Assembly: GCF_900169145.1 (NCBI RefSeq)
Contig: NZ_FXZD01000002.1
Coordinates: 186,001-250,000, forward strand
DNA length: 64,000 bases
From: Brevibacterium antiquum CNRZ 918
GTDB lineage: Bacteria; Actinomycetota; Actinomycetes; Actinomycetales; Brevibacteriaceae
Direction of reading: 5' to 3'
The position numbers and the translations under genes were made by a program. The first letter of the stretch is position 1, and the number at the start of each line of letters is the position of its first letter. Shown here piece after piece: positions 35,284 to 43,715 of the stretch. The notes below the pieces were generated by a model. That model was not told the origin of the DNA. It did no database searches and worked only from the letters and a program-made list of their open reading frames with translations.

Positions 35284-35340
35284 AAGGTGAGCTTGTCACC
35301 CAATGATTGAGTACACCCATCGAGCAAGGAAGCAGCGGAT

Positions 35341-36195
35341 ATGCAGGATTACGTCTTCACCCTGGAATGCGACGAACGGCCGGGAATTCTCCATTCCGTC
35401 ACCGGCGCCCTCCTCACTCACGGGGGTGACATCAAGGAACTCAAGCAGTTCGACGATCAGTACACACAGCGCCTGTTCCTGCGCATCGACTTCAGTGTCG
35501 AGGAGGGATCGAACGGTGCGATCGATGGTCTGCGCGCCGACTTCGAAGGCATCGGCACCGAGTTCGATGCGCGCTGGCAGCTGTGGCCGCAGGGGGAGAA
35601 GCGTCGGGTCCTCATCATGGTCTCGAAGTTCGAACACTGCCTCAACGACCTGCTCTTCCGCGCCCAGATCGGCGAACTGCCCATCGAGATCGCGGCCGTG
35701 GTGTCCAACCATCCCGACCACCGCGAGCTCGTCGAATGGCATCACATCCCGTTCTTCCGCATTCCGGTGACCAAGGAGACGAAGCCCGAGGCGGAGGCGA
35801 AGCTGCTCGAACTCATCGACCGCTTCGAAATCGACCTCGTCGTCCTCGCCCGCTACATGCAGGTCCTCTCCGACGACCTGGCCCGCGAGCTGACAGGCAA
35901 GGCCATCAACATCCACCACTCGTTCCTGCCCTCGTTCAAGGGTGCCAAGCCCTACCACCAGGCCTGGGAACGAGGAGTCAAGACCGTCGGGGCGACCGCG
36001 CACTTCGTCGACAGTGAACTCGACGAGGGGCCGATCATCGCCCAGCAGCTCGTCGAGGTCGACCACTCCTTCGGCCCCAAGGACCTTGTTGCTGCCGGTC
36101 GTGACGCCGAATGCAAGGCCCTGTCCAACGCCGTGAAGTGGCACTGCGACGGCCGCGTGTTCCTCTCAGGAAAGCGCACCGTCGTCCTGCGCTGA
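35341..36195 (+). CDS. purU: Formyltetrahydrofolate deformylase
   Basis: A 284-residue enzyme that hydrolyses 10-formyl-THF to formate and THF. It has an N-terminal ACT domain (about residues 3-75, DERPGILHSVTGALLTHGGD) and a formyltransferase-like domain with the catalytic stretch INIHHSFLPSFKGAKPYHQA and the Asp in FVDSELDEGPII. purU commonly accompanies soxBDAG, balancing C1-folate made by sarcosine oxidase. Here the IS3 element lies directly upstream, so expression may depend on a promoter inside the IS or in the 55 bp after it. Confidence 0.92.
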   Translation: MQDYVFTLECDERPGILHSVTGALLTHGGDIKELKQFDDQYTQRLFLRIDFSVEEGSNGAIDGLRADFEGIGTEFDARWQLWPQGEKRRVLIMVSKFEHCLNDLLFRAQIGELPIEIAAVVSNHPDHRELVEWHHIPFFRIPVTKETKPEAEAKLLELIDRFEIDLVVLARYMQVLSDDLARELTGKAINIHHSFLPSFKGAKPYHQAWERGVKTVGATAHFVDSELDEGPIIAQQLVEVDHSFGPKDLVAAGRDAECKALSNAVKWHCDGRVFLSGKRTVVLR

Positions 36196-36234
36196 GTTTT
36201 CAGGCCACGCTGCAAGTCGACACGGGCGACGCTG

Positions 36235-36314
36235 CATCATCGAGCGGACCACTTACCGTTGAGCGGACCAGTTATAGCCGGTCCGCTCGGCGATAAGTGG
36301 TCCGCTCGATGATG
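36235..36314. terminator. 80-nt nested hairpin, bidirectional terminator candidate
   Basis: The outer arms, starting CATCATCGAGCGG (36235-36255) and ending CGCTCGATGATG (36294-36314), pair perfectly over 21 bp. Inside them GAGCGGACC (36261-36269) pairs with GGTCCGCTC (36280-36288) around a 10-nt loop, with mostly pairable bases between. GAGCGGACC thus occurs four times, twice in each orientation. It lies between the convergent purU and decarboxylase genes. Confidence 0.8.
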
Positions 36315-36387
36315 GACGGCCAGCGCCAGCGCCAGCGCCGGCGTGGGTGCTGGCCGATCAGCCGACCCCAGCGGATCTCGGCAAGAC

Positions 36388-37968
36388 TCAGCTCCTCTCT
36401 GCCACGACGTTGAAGGTATCCATCCTCGCGTCCTGGGCTCCGCGCACATAGCCCGAGGGCGCGGCCGCGGTCATGCGGAGGAAATCGACGACCTCGGCGC
36501 TGAGCACCTCACCGGGCAGAACATTGGGCACACCGGGCGGGTACGCGGCCAGGGCATCGGCTGAGACCCGGCCGACCGCCTCGGCGAAGGGAACGGTCTG
36601 CGGCGCCGCGAAGTAGGCGTCGCTGATCTCCAGACGCTTCTCGCAGCTGCCGGGCAGAACGATGGGGCGCTCAGGCTCGGACTCGGATCGCGGCAGTGCC
36701 TGCAGGGCCGTCCAGAAGCGATCGACATCGACAGGCGAGGTCGCGCCGATGAGCAGCAGCAGCGCCGAAGGTGTCGCGAGTTCGCAGTAGATCCGGTGGT
36801 CGCGGATGAGCTGGTACTGGGCATCGGCGCCGGTGATTCCGGCACCACGGGTATCGATGACGACCTTGAACGGATCGTTGGCGATCGCATCATGACCGCC
36901 GAGGATGTCGGGAGTCGCATCGCGGAAACGGGAGTCCTTCTGAACTCGGGCTCGAATCTCCTCGGCGGTGGCAAGGGCTTCGTCGATCGCCTCCGGGTGG
37001 GTGACGAGGTGACGGCGAGCCTCGTCGAGGGATGACAGGAGGATGGCACTGGACGAGGTCGATTGGTAGGACTTCACGACCCGGTCGACCAGGGTTTCGA
37101 TGCGCAGTGCCTGCCGGCCGTGGCCCAGGTGGATCATCGCGGACTGCGCCAAAGACCCGGCGCCCTTGTGGGTGCTGGAGATGACGAGGTCGGCGCCCAG
37201 ACGGACCGCGTTGACGGGCAGCCTCGGGTGCATACCGAAGTGGGATCCCCAGGCCTCATCGACGATGAGGGGAACATTGTGGCTGTGGGCCACCTCGGCG
37301 ATCGCGGCGATATCGGCCACAGCACCGAAGTAGCTGGGGGAGACGAGGTAGACAGCGGCCGATTCCGGGTGCTCGCTCAGGGCGTATTCGACCTGGGCCG
37401 GTGTCACACCGTGGGAGGAGCCGAGGCCGGGGTCGACCCGGCCGTGGATGAAGTGCGGTCGCAGTTCGGCGTGGGTGACGCCGTCGATGACGGAGGAGTG
37501 GACGCTGCGCTGGAGGACGAATTCGCGTCCCAAGCCGCGCACGACGGTTGTCGCGATGTGGTTGCCGCCGGAAGCGCCGTTGGTGATGAACCAGGTCCGT
37601 GCTGCGCCCCAGGCCTCGGCGGCGAGCTGCTGGGCGGCCATGATCGGAGTCACCCGTTCGTGATTGATCATGCGCCAGTTCTCCTGGTCGACGCCGCTGA
37701 AGAGCATGGGGAAGTCGATGCCCATGCCGGCCTCGCCGACGATTTCGGCCAGTCCCGGCGCATGGTCGCGGCTGCCCTGATGGGCGGGCACGTGCAGGCG
37801 CTGCCAGTCCTCGGCGGCCAGGCAGCGCAGCGCCTCGGCATACGGAGCGGTGTGCTGGCGAGGATCGACGGCGGTGGCGATCTGTGCTGTGGCGTTTGCT
37901 GGGGCGGCCGCTGTGTCCGTGACGGAGGCAGCCGCGGTGTCGGGGTGCAGATGAGTTTCGGCGAGCAT
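36388..37968 (-). CDS. Orn/Lys/Arg decarboxylase family PLP enzyme
   Basis: A 526-residue fold-type I PLP enzyme of the Orn/Lys/Arg decarboxylase major-domain family. The Schiff-base lysine is Lys268 in SSTHKGAGSLAQ, and the PLP-binding Asp237 is in VDEAWGSHFG. NGASGGNHIA binds the phosphate. The C-terminal domain has YPPGVPNVLPGE. It lacks the N-terminal response-regulator-like wing of enterobacterial inducible decarboxylases. The first 45 residues are Ala-rich and non-conserved. ATG 37968 has GGGAG upstream. The divergent LysR gene suggests a regulated catabolic or polyamine role; which amino acid it uses cannot be read from the sequence. Confidence 0.85.
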   Translation of the reverse strand: MLAETHLHPDTAAASVTDTAAAPANATAQIATAVDPRQHTAPYAEALRCLAAEDWQRLHVPAHQGSRDHAPGLAEIVGEAGMGIDFPMLFSGVDQENWRMINHERVTPIMAAQQLAAEAWGAARTWFITNGASGGNHIATTVVRGLGREFVLQRSVHSSVIDGVTHAELRPHFIHGRVDPGLGSSHGVTPAQVEYALSEHPESAAVYLVSPSYFGAVADIAAIAEVAHSHNVPLIVDEAWGSHFGMHPRLPVNAVRLGADLVISSTHKGAGSLAQSAMIHLGHGRQALRIETLVDRVVKSYQSTSSSAILLSSLDEARRHLVTHPEAIDEALATAEEIRARVQKDSRFRDATPDILGGHDAIANDPFKVVIDTRGAGITGADAQYQLIRDHRIYCELATPSALLLLIGATSPVDVDRFWTALQALPRSESEPERPIVLPGSCEKRLEISDAYFAAPQTVPFAEAVGRVSADALAAYPPGVPNVLPGEVLSAEVVDFLRMTAAAPSGYVRGAQDARMDTFNVVAERS

Positions 37969-38024
37969 GACTCCCACACTAGGGATCGAAACTTGCCTAC
38001 GATATAGCAAGAAACCATTCACGG

Positions 38025-38043
38025 TGTCATAGTGTCTATGTCA
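38025..38043. promoter_or_regulatory. Inverted repeat at the LysR gene start
   Basis: TGTCATAG-TGT-CTATGTCA, two 8-bp arms with one mismatch, ends on the first base of the lysR start codon. A second repeat CTTGC-N10-GCAAG lies at 37993-38012. Such sites in a divergent lysR promoter are often autoregulatory; binding is inferred. Confidence 0.45.
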
Positions 38044-38957
38044 TGATGAATCTGCAGCAGTTCCGGGTGCTCCTGGCCATCAGGGACGAGGGAAGCCTCA
38101 ACCGCGCCGCCGAGGTGCTCGACCACGGAGTCCCGACCGTGACACATCACCTGCGCAGCCTCGAATCCCATCTGCGGATCAAGCTCGTCGACCGGTCGCG
38201 GAATGGAACCCGACTGACGCCCTTGGGCGAGTCCTTCGCCGAGGAGATCGAACCGGTGCTGGCACGCATCGACCGGGCCGAGCAGCTCGTCACCGCCCAA
38301 CGCGATGCCGGCGTCGTCTCCCTGCGCGTCGGCTCGTTCTCCTCGATCGGCTCACGTCTGCTTCCGGCTGCTATCGCGGAACTCCAGCACCGGACATCCG
38401 TGCGCGTCGAGGTCGTCGAAGCTGAACCCAGCGAAGTGGTGCGGATGCTGCACAGCGGCGAGGTCCACGCGGGCCTCATCTACGACATCCCGGAACTGCC
38501 CGAGTTCGCGGGCCCCGAGCTGCGGCTGCGCACCCTCCTCGACGAGCCGTACCGGGTCATGGTGGCCAGCGACGGGGAACTGGCGACGCACGAGGTCCTC
38601 GACTTCGCCACGATGGGCGACGTCGACTGGGTGTGCAGTCGCAACGAATCGGAAGCCTCGGTGCGGGTGCTGCGGCGTATCTCACGCGGCCTCGGCTATG
38701 AACTGCGCGAACTCATGCGCAGCGACGACCTCTACATGATCCACGGGCTCGTGGCCGAGGGTCTCGGGTGCGCCCTGACCACCGAGGCGGCCGTGGACAC
38801 GGACTTCGACGTCGTCCTCCGACCCGCCAAACAGGACCTGGGCCAACGTCGGGTGTCCTTCGTGACCCGGCCGGGACCGACCCCGGCTGCAGTGGGTTGG
38901 CTGGGAGAGATTCTGGGTTCGGTGGCAGCACGACTGGAGGCCGCCTCGGCGGGGTGA
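38043..38957 (+). CDS. LysR family transcriptional regulator
   Basis: A 304-residue LysR-type regulator. The HTH is at residues 1-60 (FRVLLAIRDEGSLNRAAEVL, LRIKLVDRSRNGTRLTPLGE), followed by a periplasmic-binding-like effector domain (VSLRVGSFSSIGSRLLPAA onward). It is divergent from the decarboxylase gene with 74 bp between starts, the classical arrangement for control of that gene. ATG 38043 and ATG 38046 are adjacent alternatives. It is convergent with the IclR gene downstream. Confidence 0.9.
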   Translation: MMNLQQFRVLLAIRDEGSLNRAAEVLDHGVPTVTHHLRSLESHLRIKLVDRSRNGTRLTPLGESFAEEIEPVLARIDRAEQLVTAQRDAGVVSLRVGSFSSIGSRLLPAAIAELQHRTSVRVEVVEAEPSEVVRMLHSGEVHAGLIYDIPELPEFAGPELRLRTLLDEPYRVMVASDGELATHEVLDFATMGDVDWVCSRNESEASVRVLRRISRGLGYELRELMRSDDLYMIHGLVAEGLGCALTTEAAVDTDFDVVLRPAKQDLGQRRVSFVTRPGPTPAAVGWLGEILGSVAARLEAASAG

Positions 38958-39023
38958 TCAGAGGAGGCACCCTGGGTTCAGCCAGCGGTGTACCTCGGCT
39001 CTGCGATCGGGCGCGGACGTGGC

Positions 39024-39914
39024 TCAGGGCTCGGACTGGGTGCTCAGTGCTTCGGCGATGGCATTGGCCTCCCGGCGCAGCAGCGCAACGAGGCGTTCGA
39101 CGCGGGGACCGGTGACGCGATCGGCGATGCTCGCGATGGAAAGCGCCGCACGAGGACGGCTGCCGCGGATCTTCAGCGGAACGCCCACCGCCCAGGATCC
39201 CTGGGCAAAGAGGCCGGGATTGTGGACGAAGCCATCGACCCGGGCCCGGTCGATGATGTCGCGCAGCGCGGTGACGGAGACCTTGGGATACCGTTCGGTG
39301 AAGATCTGAGCATTGGCGTCGAACTGCGCATCCACCTCGGAGGGGGAGAGCTCGGAGAGGATTGCCAGGCTGCCGGCGCCGATTCCCAACGGGTGGCGGT
39401 CGCCCACGGACAGGGCGTTGTTGAGGATCTCGCCGAAGCCCTCCTCGCGACGCGCGCAGATCGAATGGTTGCCGGTGCGCAGGGTCAGGAAGGCGGTGTC
39501 CTGGCTCAGCTCGGCCAGGCGCAGCAGGCTCGACTCCGCCTCCGTGACCAGAGGGTCGAGGGACTTCTGCGCCAGCTGACCGAGGATCTGGGACTGCACG
39601 CCGAGGCGGTAGCCGCCTTCGTCGAGGCGTTCGACATAGCCCATGGCGATCAGGGCCTGGAGCATGCGATGGACGCTGGCCTTGGGCCGCCCGCTGATCG
39701 AAGCGACTTCGGACAGGCTGGCACCACTGCCGCGCTCGCCGGCGATGAGGCCGACGAGATTGAGCAGGGACAATGCCCGCTGGATGCTCTGGGCGCCGGT
39801 GCCGGGCTCCAGGTCGTCGACGGCGTGGGCGACGTTGAATGACGCCGATCGACGCAGGATCTTCCCGCGCATTTTGATGCGGTGTTCGTCATGGGGGTCG
39901 GCGCCGTTGTGCAT
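39024..39914 (-). CDS. IclR family transcriptional regulator
   Basis: A 296-residue regulator with an IclR winged helix (SGASLSEVASISGRPKASVHRML, about residues 62-110) and a GAF-like effector domain. The effector domain includes HPLGIGAGSLAILSEL and the SWAVGVPLKIRG strand. The N-terminal 35 residues are variable; ATG 39914 is used, and an ATG 14 codons later is also possible. No divergent catabolic gene lies beside it, so its target is not evident. It may act on a gene elsewhere or on the ABC ATPase gene read divergently. Confidence 0.87.
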   Translation of the reverse strand: MHNGADPHDEHRIKMRGKILRRSASFNVAHAVDDLEPGTGAQSIQRALSLLNLVGLIAGERGSGASLSEVASISGRPKASVHRMLQALIAMGYVERLDEGGYRLGVQSQILGQLAQKSLDPLVTEAESSLLRLAELSQDTAFLTLRTGNHSICARREEGFGEILNNALSVGDRHPLGIGAGSLAILSELSPSEVDAQFDANAQIFTERYPKVSVTALRDIIDRARVDGFVHNPGLFAQGSWAVGVPLKIRGSRPRAALSIASIADRVTGPRVERLVALLRREANAIAEALSTQSEP

Positions 39915-40138
39915 GCCTCCATTATGGTCGTCGCGATCGAATAAGGGCAGTCCAGTCGGTGTCGCTCTACCCGGACGATGCCCGAGGCGATCCATGATGT
40001 GGAACAGGACTCGGCGCCCCACGAGGCGGCGCCGGTGCCCAGCCTCCTAGACTCGGATCGGTCCCCTGCTCACTGTGGGCGGACCGGCGAACTCAATCTG
40101 GGCGAACACAATCTGATGGTGACGGGGACGAACTGGCG

Positions 40139-40969
40139 ATGACGGGCACGAAAGCAGGCGACGTGGATACGACGGTCCTCAATCTCAACGATGTGACATT
40201 CCGACGCGGGGAGACGCAGATCCTCCACGGCATCGACCTGAGCATCGGCCGCGGCGAGCACTGGGTCCTCATCGGCCCCAACGGTGCGGGGAAGTCGACG
40301 ATACTCAGCTTCGCCTCGGCGCAGGTCTTTCCCACGTCAGGCACTGTCGACATCCTTGGGCAGCGCATGGGCAGGGTCGAACTCCAGGCCCTGCGCCGGC
40401 ACATCGGGCACGTGAATCCACGCCATCCGCTGCGCTCGAACCTGAGTGTGCGCGAGGTCGTCCTCACCGGACTGACCGGCACGATCGAGCGCCCCTTCCG
40501 TTGGGAGCCCAGCCCGGAGGAGATTGCCAAGGCCGAAGGCCTCATCGCCGAGGTGGGGCTCAGTTCCCGCGCGGATGCCGGGTGGAAGATCCTCTCGCAG
40601 GGGGAGCGGGGCCGGGCACTGGTCGCCCGAGCGCTCATCGCCGATCCGCAGCTCCTCCTCTTCGACGAACCGACCACCGGCCTCGACGTCGCCGCCAGTG
40701 AGCAGCTCCTCGAGACGATCGATTCGCTGTCGGTGACCTCGCCGCAACTGACGACGCTGCTGGTCACCCACCATCTTGAGGAGATCCCGGAATCGACCTC
40801 CCACGCCATGCTCATCTCCCACGGCCGGCTCACTGCGGCTGGTGACATCGCCGAGGTGCTCACCACCGACCAGGTCAGTGCGGCCTTCGAGCACCCGATC
40901 GATGTCGGTTTCGCCGACGGGCGCTTCTCGGCACGTGCGATCCGGCAGCGCAGTCTCGCAGTTCGATAG
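40139..40969 (+). CDS. ABC transporter ATP-binding protein
   Basis: A 276-residue ABC ATPase. Walker A is GPNGAGKST (46-54), the signature LSQGERGRALVARALI, Walker B LLLFDEPTTGLD and the H-loop VTHHLEEIP. The pattern of a single cytosolic subunit with no permease or binding protein nearby recalls the YlmA/ModF-like group of orphan ATPases. A transport partner is therefore unknown and may be encoded elsewhere. The C-terminal tail after ISHGRL is variable. Confidence 0.87.
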   Translation: MTGTKAGDVDTTVLNLNDVTFRRGETQILHGIDLSIGRGEHWVLIGPNGAGKSTILSFASAQVFPTSGTVDILGQRMGRVELQALRRHIGHVNPRHPLRSNLSVREVVLTGLTGTIERPFRWEPSPEEIAKAEGLIAEVGLSSRADAGWKILSQGERGRALVARALIADPQLLLFDEPTTGLDVAASEQLLETIDSLSVTSPQLTTLLVTHHLEEIPESTSHAMLISHGRLTAAGDIAEVLTTDQVSAAFEHPIDVGFADGRFSARAIRQRSLAVR

Positions 40970-41072
40970 TTCACTGCCGCCGACTCGGTAGTTCACCTGC
41001 GCCGACGAGGACTGCGGGCCCGTCGCGACCCGCGTCATTGCGCACGTTCCCTGAGCGGCTTAGTCTTGAAGC

Positions 41073-41264
41073 ATGAAGATGAGTACCGTATGGAGCATCA
41101 TTGGCGCGATCATCGCCATCATCATCGCGTGGTGGGTGGTCAACGTCGCGTTCTCGATCGCCTGGTTCCTCGTCAAGGCGATCATCGCAGTGGTCGTCGC
41201 GGCCGTGATCTTCACCCTCATCAAACAGGCCTTCAAGTCCAAGGACCGCCAGAAACAGCGCTAG
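41073..41264 (+). CDS. Small membrane protein
   Basis: A 63-residue protein with two close hydrophobic segments (about residues 7-25 and 28-50) and a basic tail, KQAFKSKDRQKQR. ATG 41073 or 41079 could be used. No family is recognised with confidence; the composition resembles small hypothetical membrane proteins common in actinobacteria. It is monocistronic. Confidence 0.55.
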   Translation: MKMSTVWSIIGAIIAIIIAWWVVNVAFSIAWFLVKAIIAVVVAAVIFTLIKQAFKSKDRQKQR

Positions 41265-41367
41265 AGGCTCATAGCTCGCGCCGGAGACTCGCCGCTGCTG
41301 TCCTTGCTCCTGCGCGAATTTCCCCAGTCCTGCGCTATTTCGCGTGAGTGACCCCGATGCCTCATTT

Positions 41368-41409
41368 TGCGGACGAGAACCCTGTCTGCAAACAGGCCGC
41401 TCGTCCGCA
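41368..41409. terminator. Bidirectional hairpin terminator
   Basis: TGCGGACGAG (41368-41377) pairs with CTCGTCCGCA (41400-41409). CCTGT/ACAGG form an inner hairpin around CTGCAA. It lies between the convergent small membrane protein and dehydratase genes, 13 bp from the latter's stop. Confidence 0.65.
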
Positions 41410-41421
41410 GACCGGGGCGAG

Positions 41422-42432
41422 TCAGAGATCGCCGAGGCTGGTGTTCGCTCCGCAGAGGACGACGCAGACCTTCTCATCGGGTGCCGGAACATAGACCGCT
41501 GAATCGCTGGATCCGTGGATTCCCGCCAGCGCTGTCGCGGCCGCATGCTCGACAGCCAGCCGGTGCTCACCCCACAGATGCCGGCGGGCCCCGACAATCT
41601 GCTCATCATCGACGAGCACCGAGGTGACCAGGTCGTTCTGCGCCGCAGCCACAGCCAGGGGCGTCGCCCGGCGTGCGCCCAGAGAGTCCGCGGCCACCGA
41701 GTCGACGGGAACGTCGACGGGTTCGCCGGCCTCCAGTGCGGCATTCAGCGCTCGACAGTTCCTCGGTTCCACCGCGACGGTGCGCACCCCATGGAAAGTA
41801 GCCGCCGTTGCCACGCCAGCGAACAGCCCGCCTCCGCCGACGGAGACGACGACCGTGTCGAGGTCGGGGATCTGGGAGAGGATCTCGGTCATCATCGTGC
41901 CGGCACCGGCGGCGATGAGCGGGTGGTCATAGGCATGGGAGGCCAGCGCACCCGAGGACTCGGCGAATTCCTGGCAGGCCAGGGCCGCCTCGGCGAATTC
42001 CGATCCGATCAGGCGCATATCGGCACCATAGTCACGCAGACGCTCGACCTTGACCGCGGGAGCGTTGGCGGGCAGGAACACGGTCGCCGGAACATTCGCG
42101 TCGCGGGCGGCCCAGGCACACGCCAGACCCGCGTTGCCGCCCGAGGCGATCGTCACGCCGGCCTCAGGGAAGGTCCCTTCGGCCAGGTGCGTCTGGATGA
42201 AGTTCTGGGCACCACGAGCCTTGAACGTGCCCGTGTACTGCATGAACTCCAGGGCGAAGTGAACGCCCGAACCGTCCGGATCGTCAGCCGGTGATGCACT
42301 CCATGTCGCGGCCGTCGGAGTCGGAGCCTCGGGGCGGTTCCCGGGCTGCGCCGAGGCGACCGTGACCGGGCGTACCCGACCGACGATCCGTGCGGCGGCC
42401 GCTTCGATATCGGGATAGGTCAACTGCGTCAC
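41422..42432 (-). CDS. Serine/threonine dehydratase family PLP enzyme
   Basis: A 336-residue fold-type II PLP enzyme of the threonine/serine dehydratase group, which deaminates a hydroxy amino acid to a 2-oxoacid. The Schiff-base lysine is Lys71 in TGTFKARGA. The phosphate loop SGGNAGLACAWAA and the glycine-rich VSVGGGGLFAG are intact, and the C-terminal CGANTSLGDL ends close to the domain. There is no ACT regulatory domain, so it is of the biodegradative or serine-racemase-like kind. It starts 98 bp after the broken MHS transporter on the same strand, with a terminator between them. Confidence 0.85.
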   Translation of the reverse strand: MTQLTYPDIEAAAARIVGRVRPVTVASAQPGNRPEAPTPTAATWSASPADDPDGSGVHFALEFMQYTGTFKARGAQNFIQTHLAEGTFPEAGVTIASGGNAGLACAWAARDANVPATVFLPANAPAVKVERLRDYGADMRLIGSEFAEAALACQEFAESSGALASHAYDHPLIAAGAGTMMTEILSQIPDLDTVVVSVGGGGLFAGVATAATFHGVRTVAVEPRNCRALNAALEAGEPVDVPVDSVAADSLGARRATPLAVAAAQNDLVTSVLVDDEQIVGARRHLWGEHRLAVEHAAATALAGIHGSSDSAVYVPAPDEKVCVVLCGANTSLGDL

Positions 42433-42476
42433 TGGTGCCTCCTCGGGCGCTTGCGTTGGTTGTTCTACAGCTTAAA

Positions 42477-42498
42477 CCCCCGAGCTCAGGCCCGGGGG
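42477..42498 (-). terminator. Intrinsic-type terminator after the MHS pseudogene
   Basis: On the minus strand CCCCCG-G-GC pairs with GC-T-CGGGGG around the loop CTGA, a 9-bp stem with one G-U, followed by TTTAAG. It separates the transporter remnant from the dehydratase gene. Confidence 0.6.
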
Positions 42499-42529
42499 GG
42501 TCCTCAGCCTTCAACCCGCAGCGCAAGCC

Positions 42530-43385
42530 TCAGCTCGTGTGCTTCGCGACGCCCAGCGGCACACCCTTCGTCTCCTTGACCAGGCTGACGGCGATGAGCG
42601 AGATGACGCAGACGATGATCATATAGACGGCGATCGACAGCGATGATCCGGTGCGCGCGAGCAGGGTCTCGGCGATCGTCGGGGCGAAGGCGCCGCCGAG
42701 GATCGCGCCCAGGGCGTAGCCGATCGAGACACCGGAATAGCGGACCTGGGGTGGGAACATCTCCGCATACATCGCCGACATCGGGCCGTAGGACAGGCCC
42801 ATGCCGAGGGTGAGGACGAAGATGCCGATGCCGTACATCCAAATGCTGCCGCTGTCGATCATGAGGAACGTCGGGACCAGCCACACGATGAGGAGGATGT
42901 AGCCGATCTGGAAGGTCCGTACGCGCCCCAGCTTGTCCGAAAGCGCACCGCCCCACATCGTGAAGACCAACCAGCCGAAGCTTGCCAATGTCGTGGCCAG
43001 CAGCACGGGAGCCCGGTCGAGACCAACCATGCCGCCCGGCTCGATGGGCCTGGAGGCGTAGGCGGCGAAGAACGCGATGATCATGTAGCCCACGGCGTTG
43101 TTGCCGATGAAGATCAGAGCGGAGAGGACGACCGGCGATGATCGCGCCCAGTGGTCTGAACAGGAATGAGATTCCCAGAGACGCCCACGCCATGATCTGG
43201 CCCAGCGCGGGATTGTCGGAGGCGAGGGGGCCGAAGTACTGAGCCGAGAGGATGAGCCCGGCGGCCTGGGCGTAGATGAAGAAGTCGTACCACTCGATCG
43301 TGGTGCCGACGAGGGTCCCGGCCAGGACCTTGCGTTCCTCACGGGTGATCGAGGCCGGTGCAGCTGCGGGCGTTGCTGAAGTCAT
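42530..43385 (-). pseudogene. MHS-family MFS transporter broken by an internal deletion and frameshift
   Basis: Two frames together show one metabolite:H+ symporter. From ATG 43385 the sequence is normal through VGTTIEWYDFFIYAQAAGLI and GISFLFRPLGAIIAG. Near 43140 the homology jumps frame to VVLSALIFIGNNAVGYMI and runs to the C-terminus (VKETKGVPLGVAKHTS). About 150 residues that normally follow GAIIAG (the HxGDRxGRK loop and the next several membrane spans) are absent, so this is a deletion and not a simple base error. The product cannot be a working transporter. A TetR-type operator lies upstream and paaZ is next door, so it may once have imported phenylacetate or a related acid. Confidence 0.85.
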
Positions 43386-43461
43386 GAGTGATCTTTCCAT
43401 CGCTGGTTCGCTGCGGAGACGGTGGTCCTCTGCTCTGAGTGATCGCCGCTGCTTCCACGCG

Positions 43462-43479
43462 AGTGACCGAATGGTCGGT
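43462..43479. promoter_or_regulatory. PaaR-type operator, site 1
   Basis: AGTGACC-GAAT-GGTCGGT, an 18-bp imperfect inverted repeat 77 bp upstream of the transporter remnant. It shares ACNRACC-N4-GGTYRGT with three other sites in the window; only the left-arm second and third bases depart. Confidence 0.6.
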
Positions 43480-43619
43480 AATTGCCTACGAGCACAATGC
43501 AGATGGTGACCGCTGTCACTCGGGCGTTGTGGTGACGGCGCAGGGCCTCGCCCGAGCCGGGCCGAGGTAGTTCCAGGGTTCCGGGGTGATCTGCCGGAGT
43601 CGACGCGGCAATGACATTA

Positions 43620-43637
43620 ACCGACCGATTGGTTAGT
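43620..43637. promoter_or_regulatory. PaaR-type operator, site 2 (paaZ)
   Basis: ACCGACC-GATT-GGTTAGT, 79 bp upstream of the paaZ start. It has the same symmetric motif as sites 1, 3 and 4 and sits in an AT-rich patch that probably contains the promoter. Confidence 0.7.
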
Positions 43638-43715
43638 ATTGCTTTCAGGAATCGGCAGCGGTGCCGACGTCGGCCGCCGTGCACCCGGAGACATCGTTGA
43701 ACAGGGAGAGCAGAC

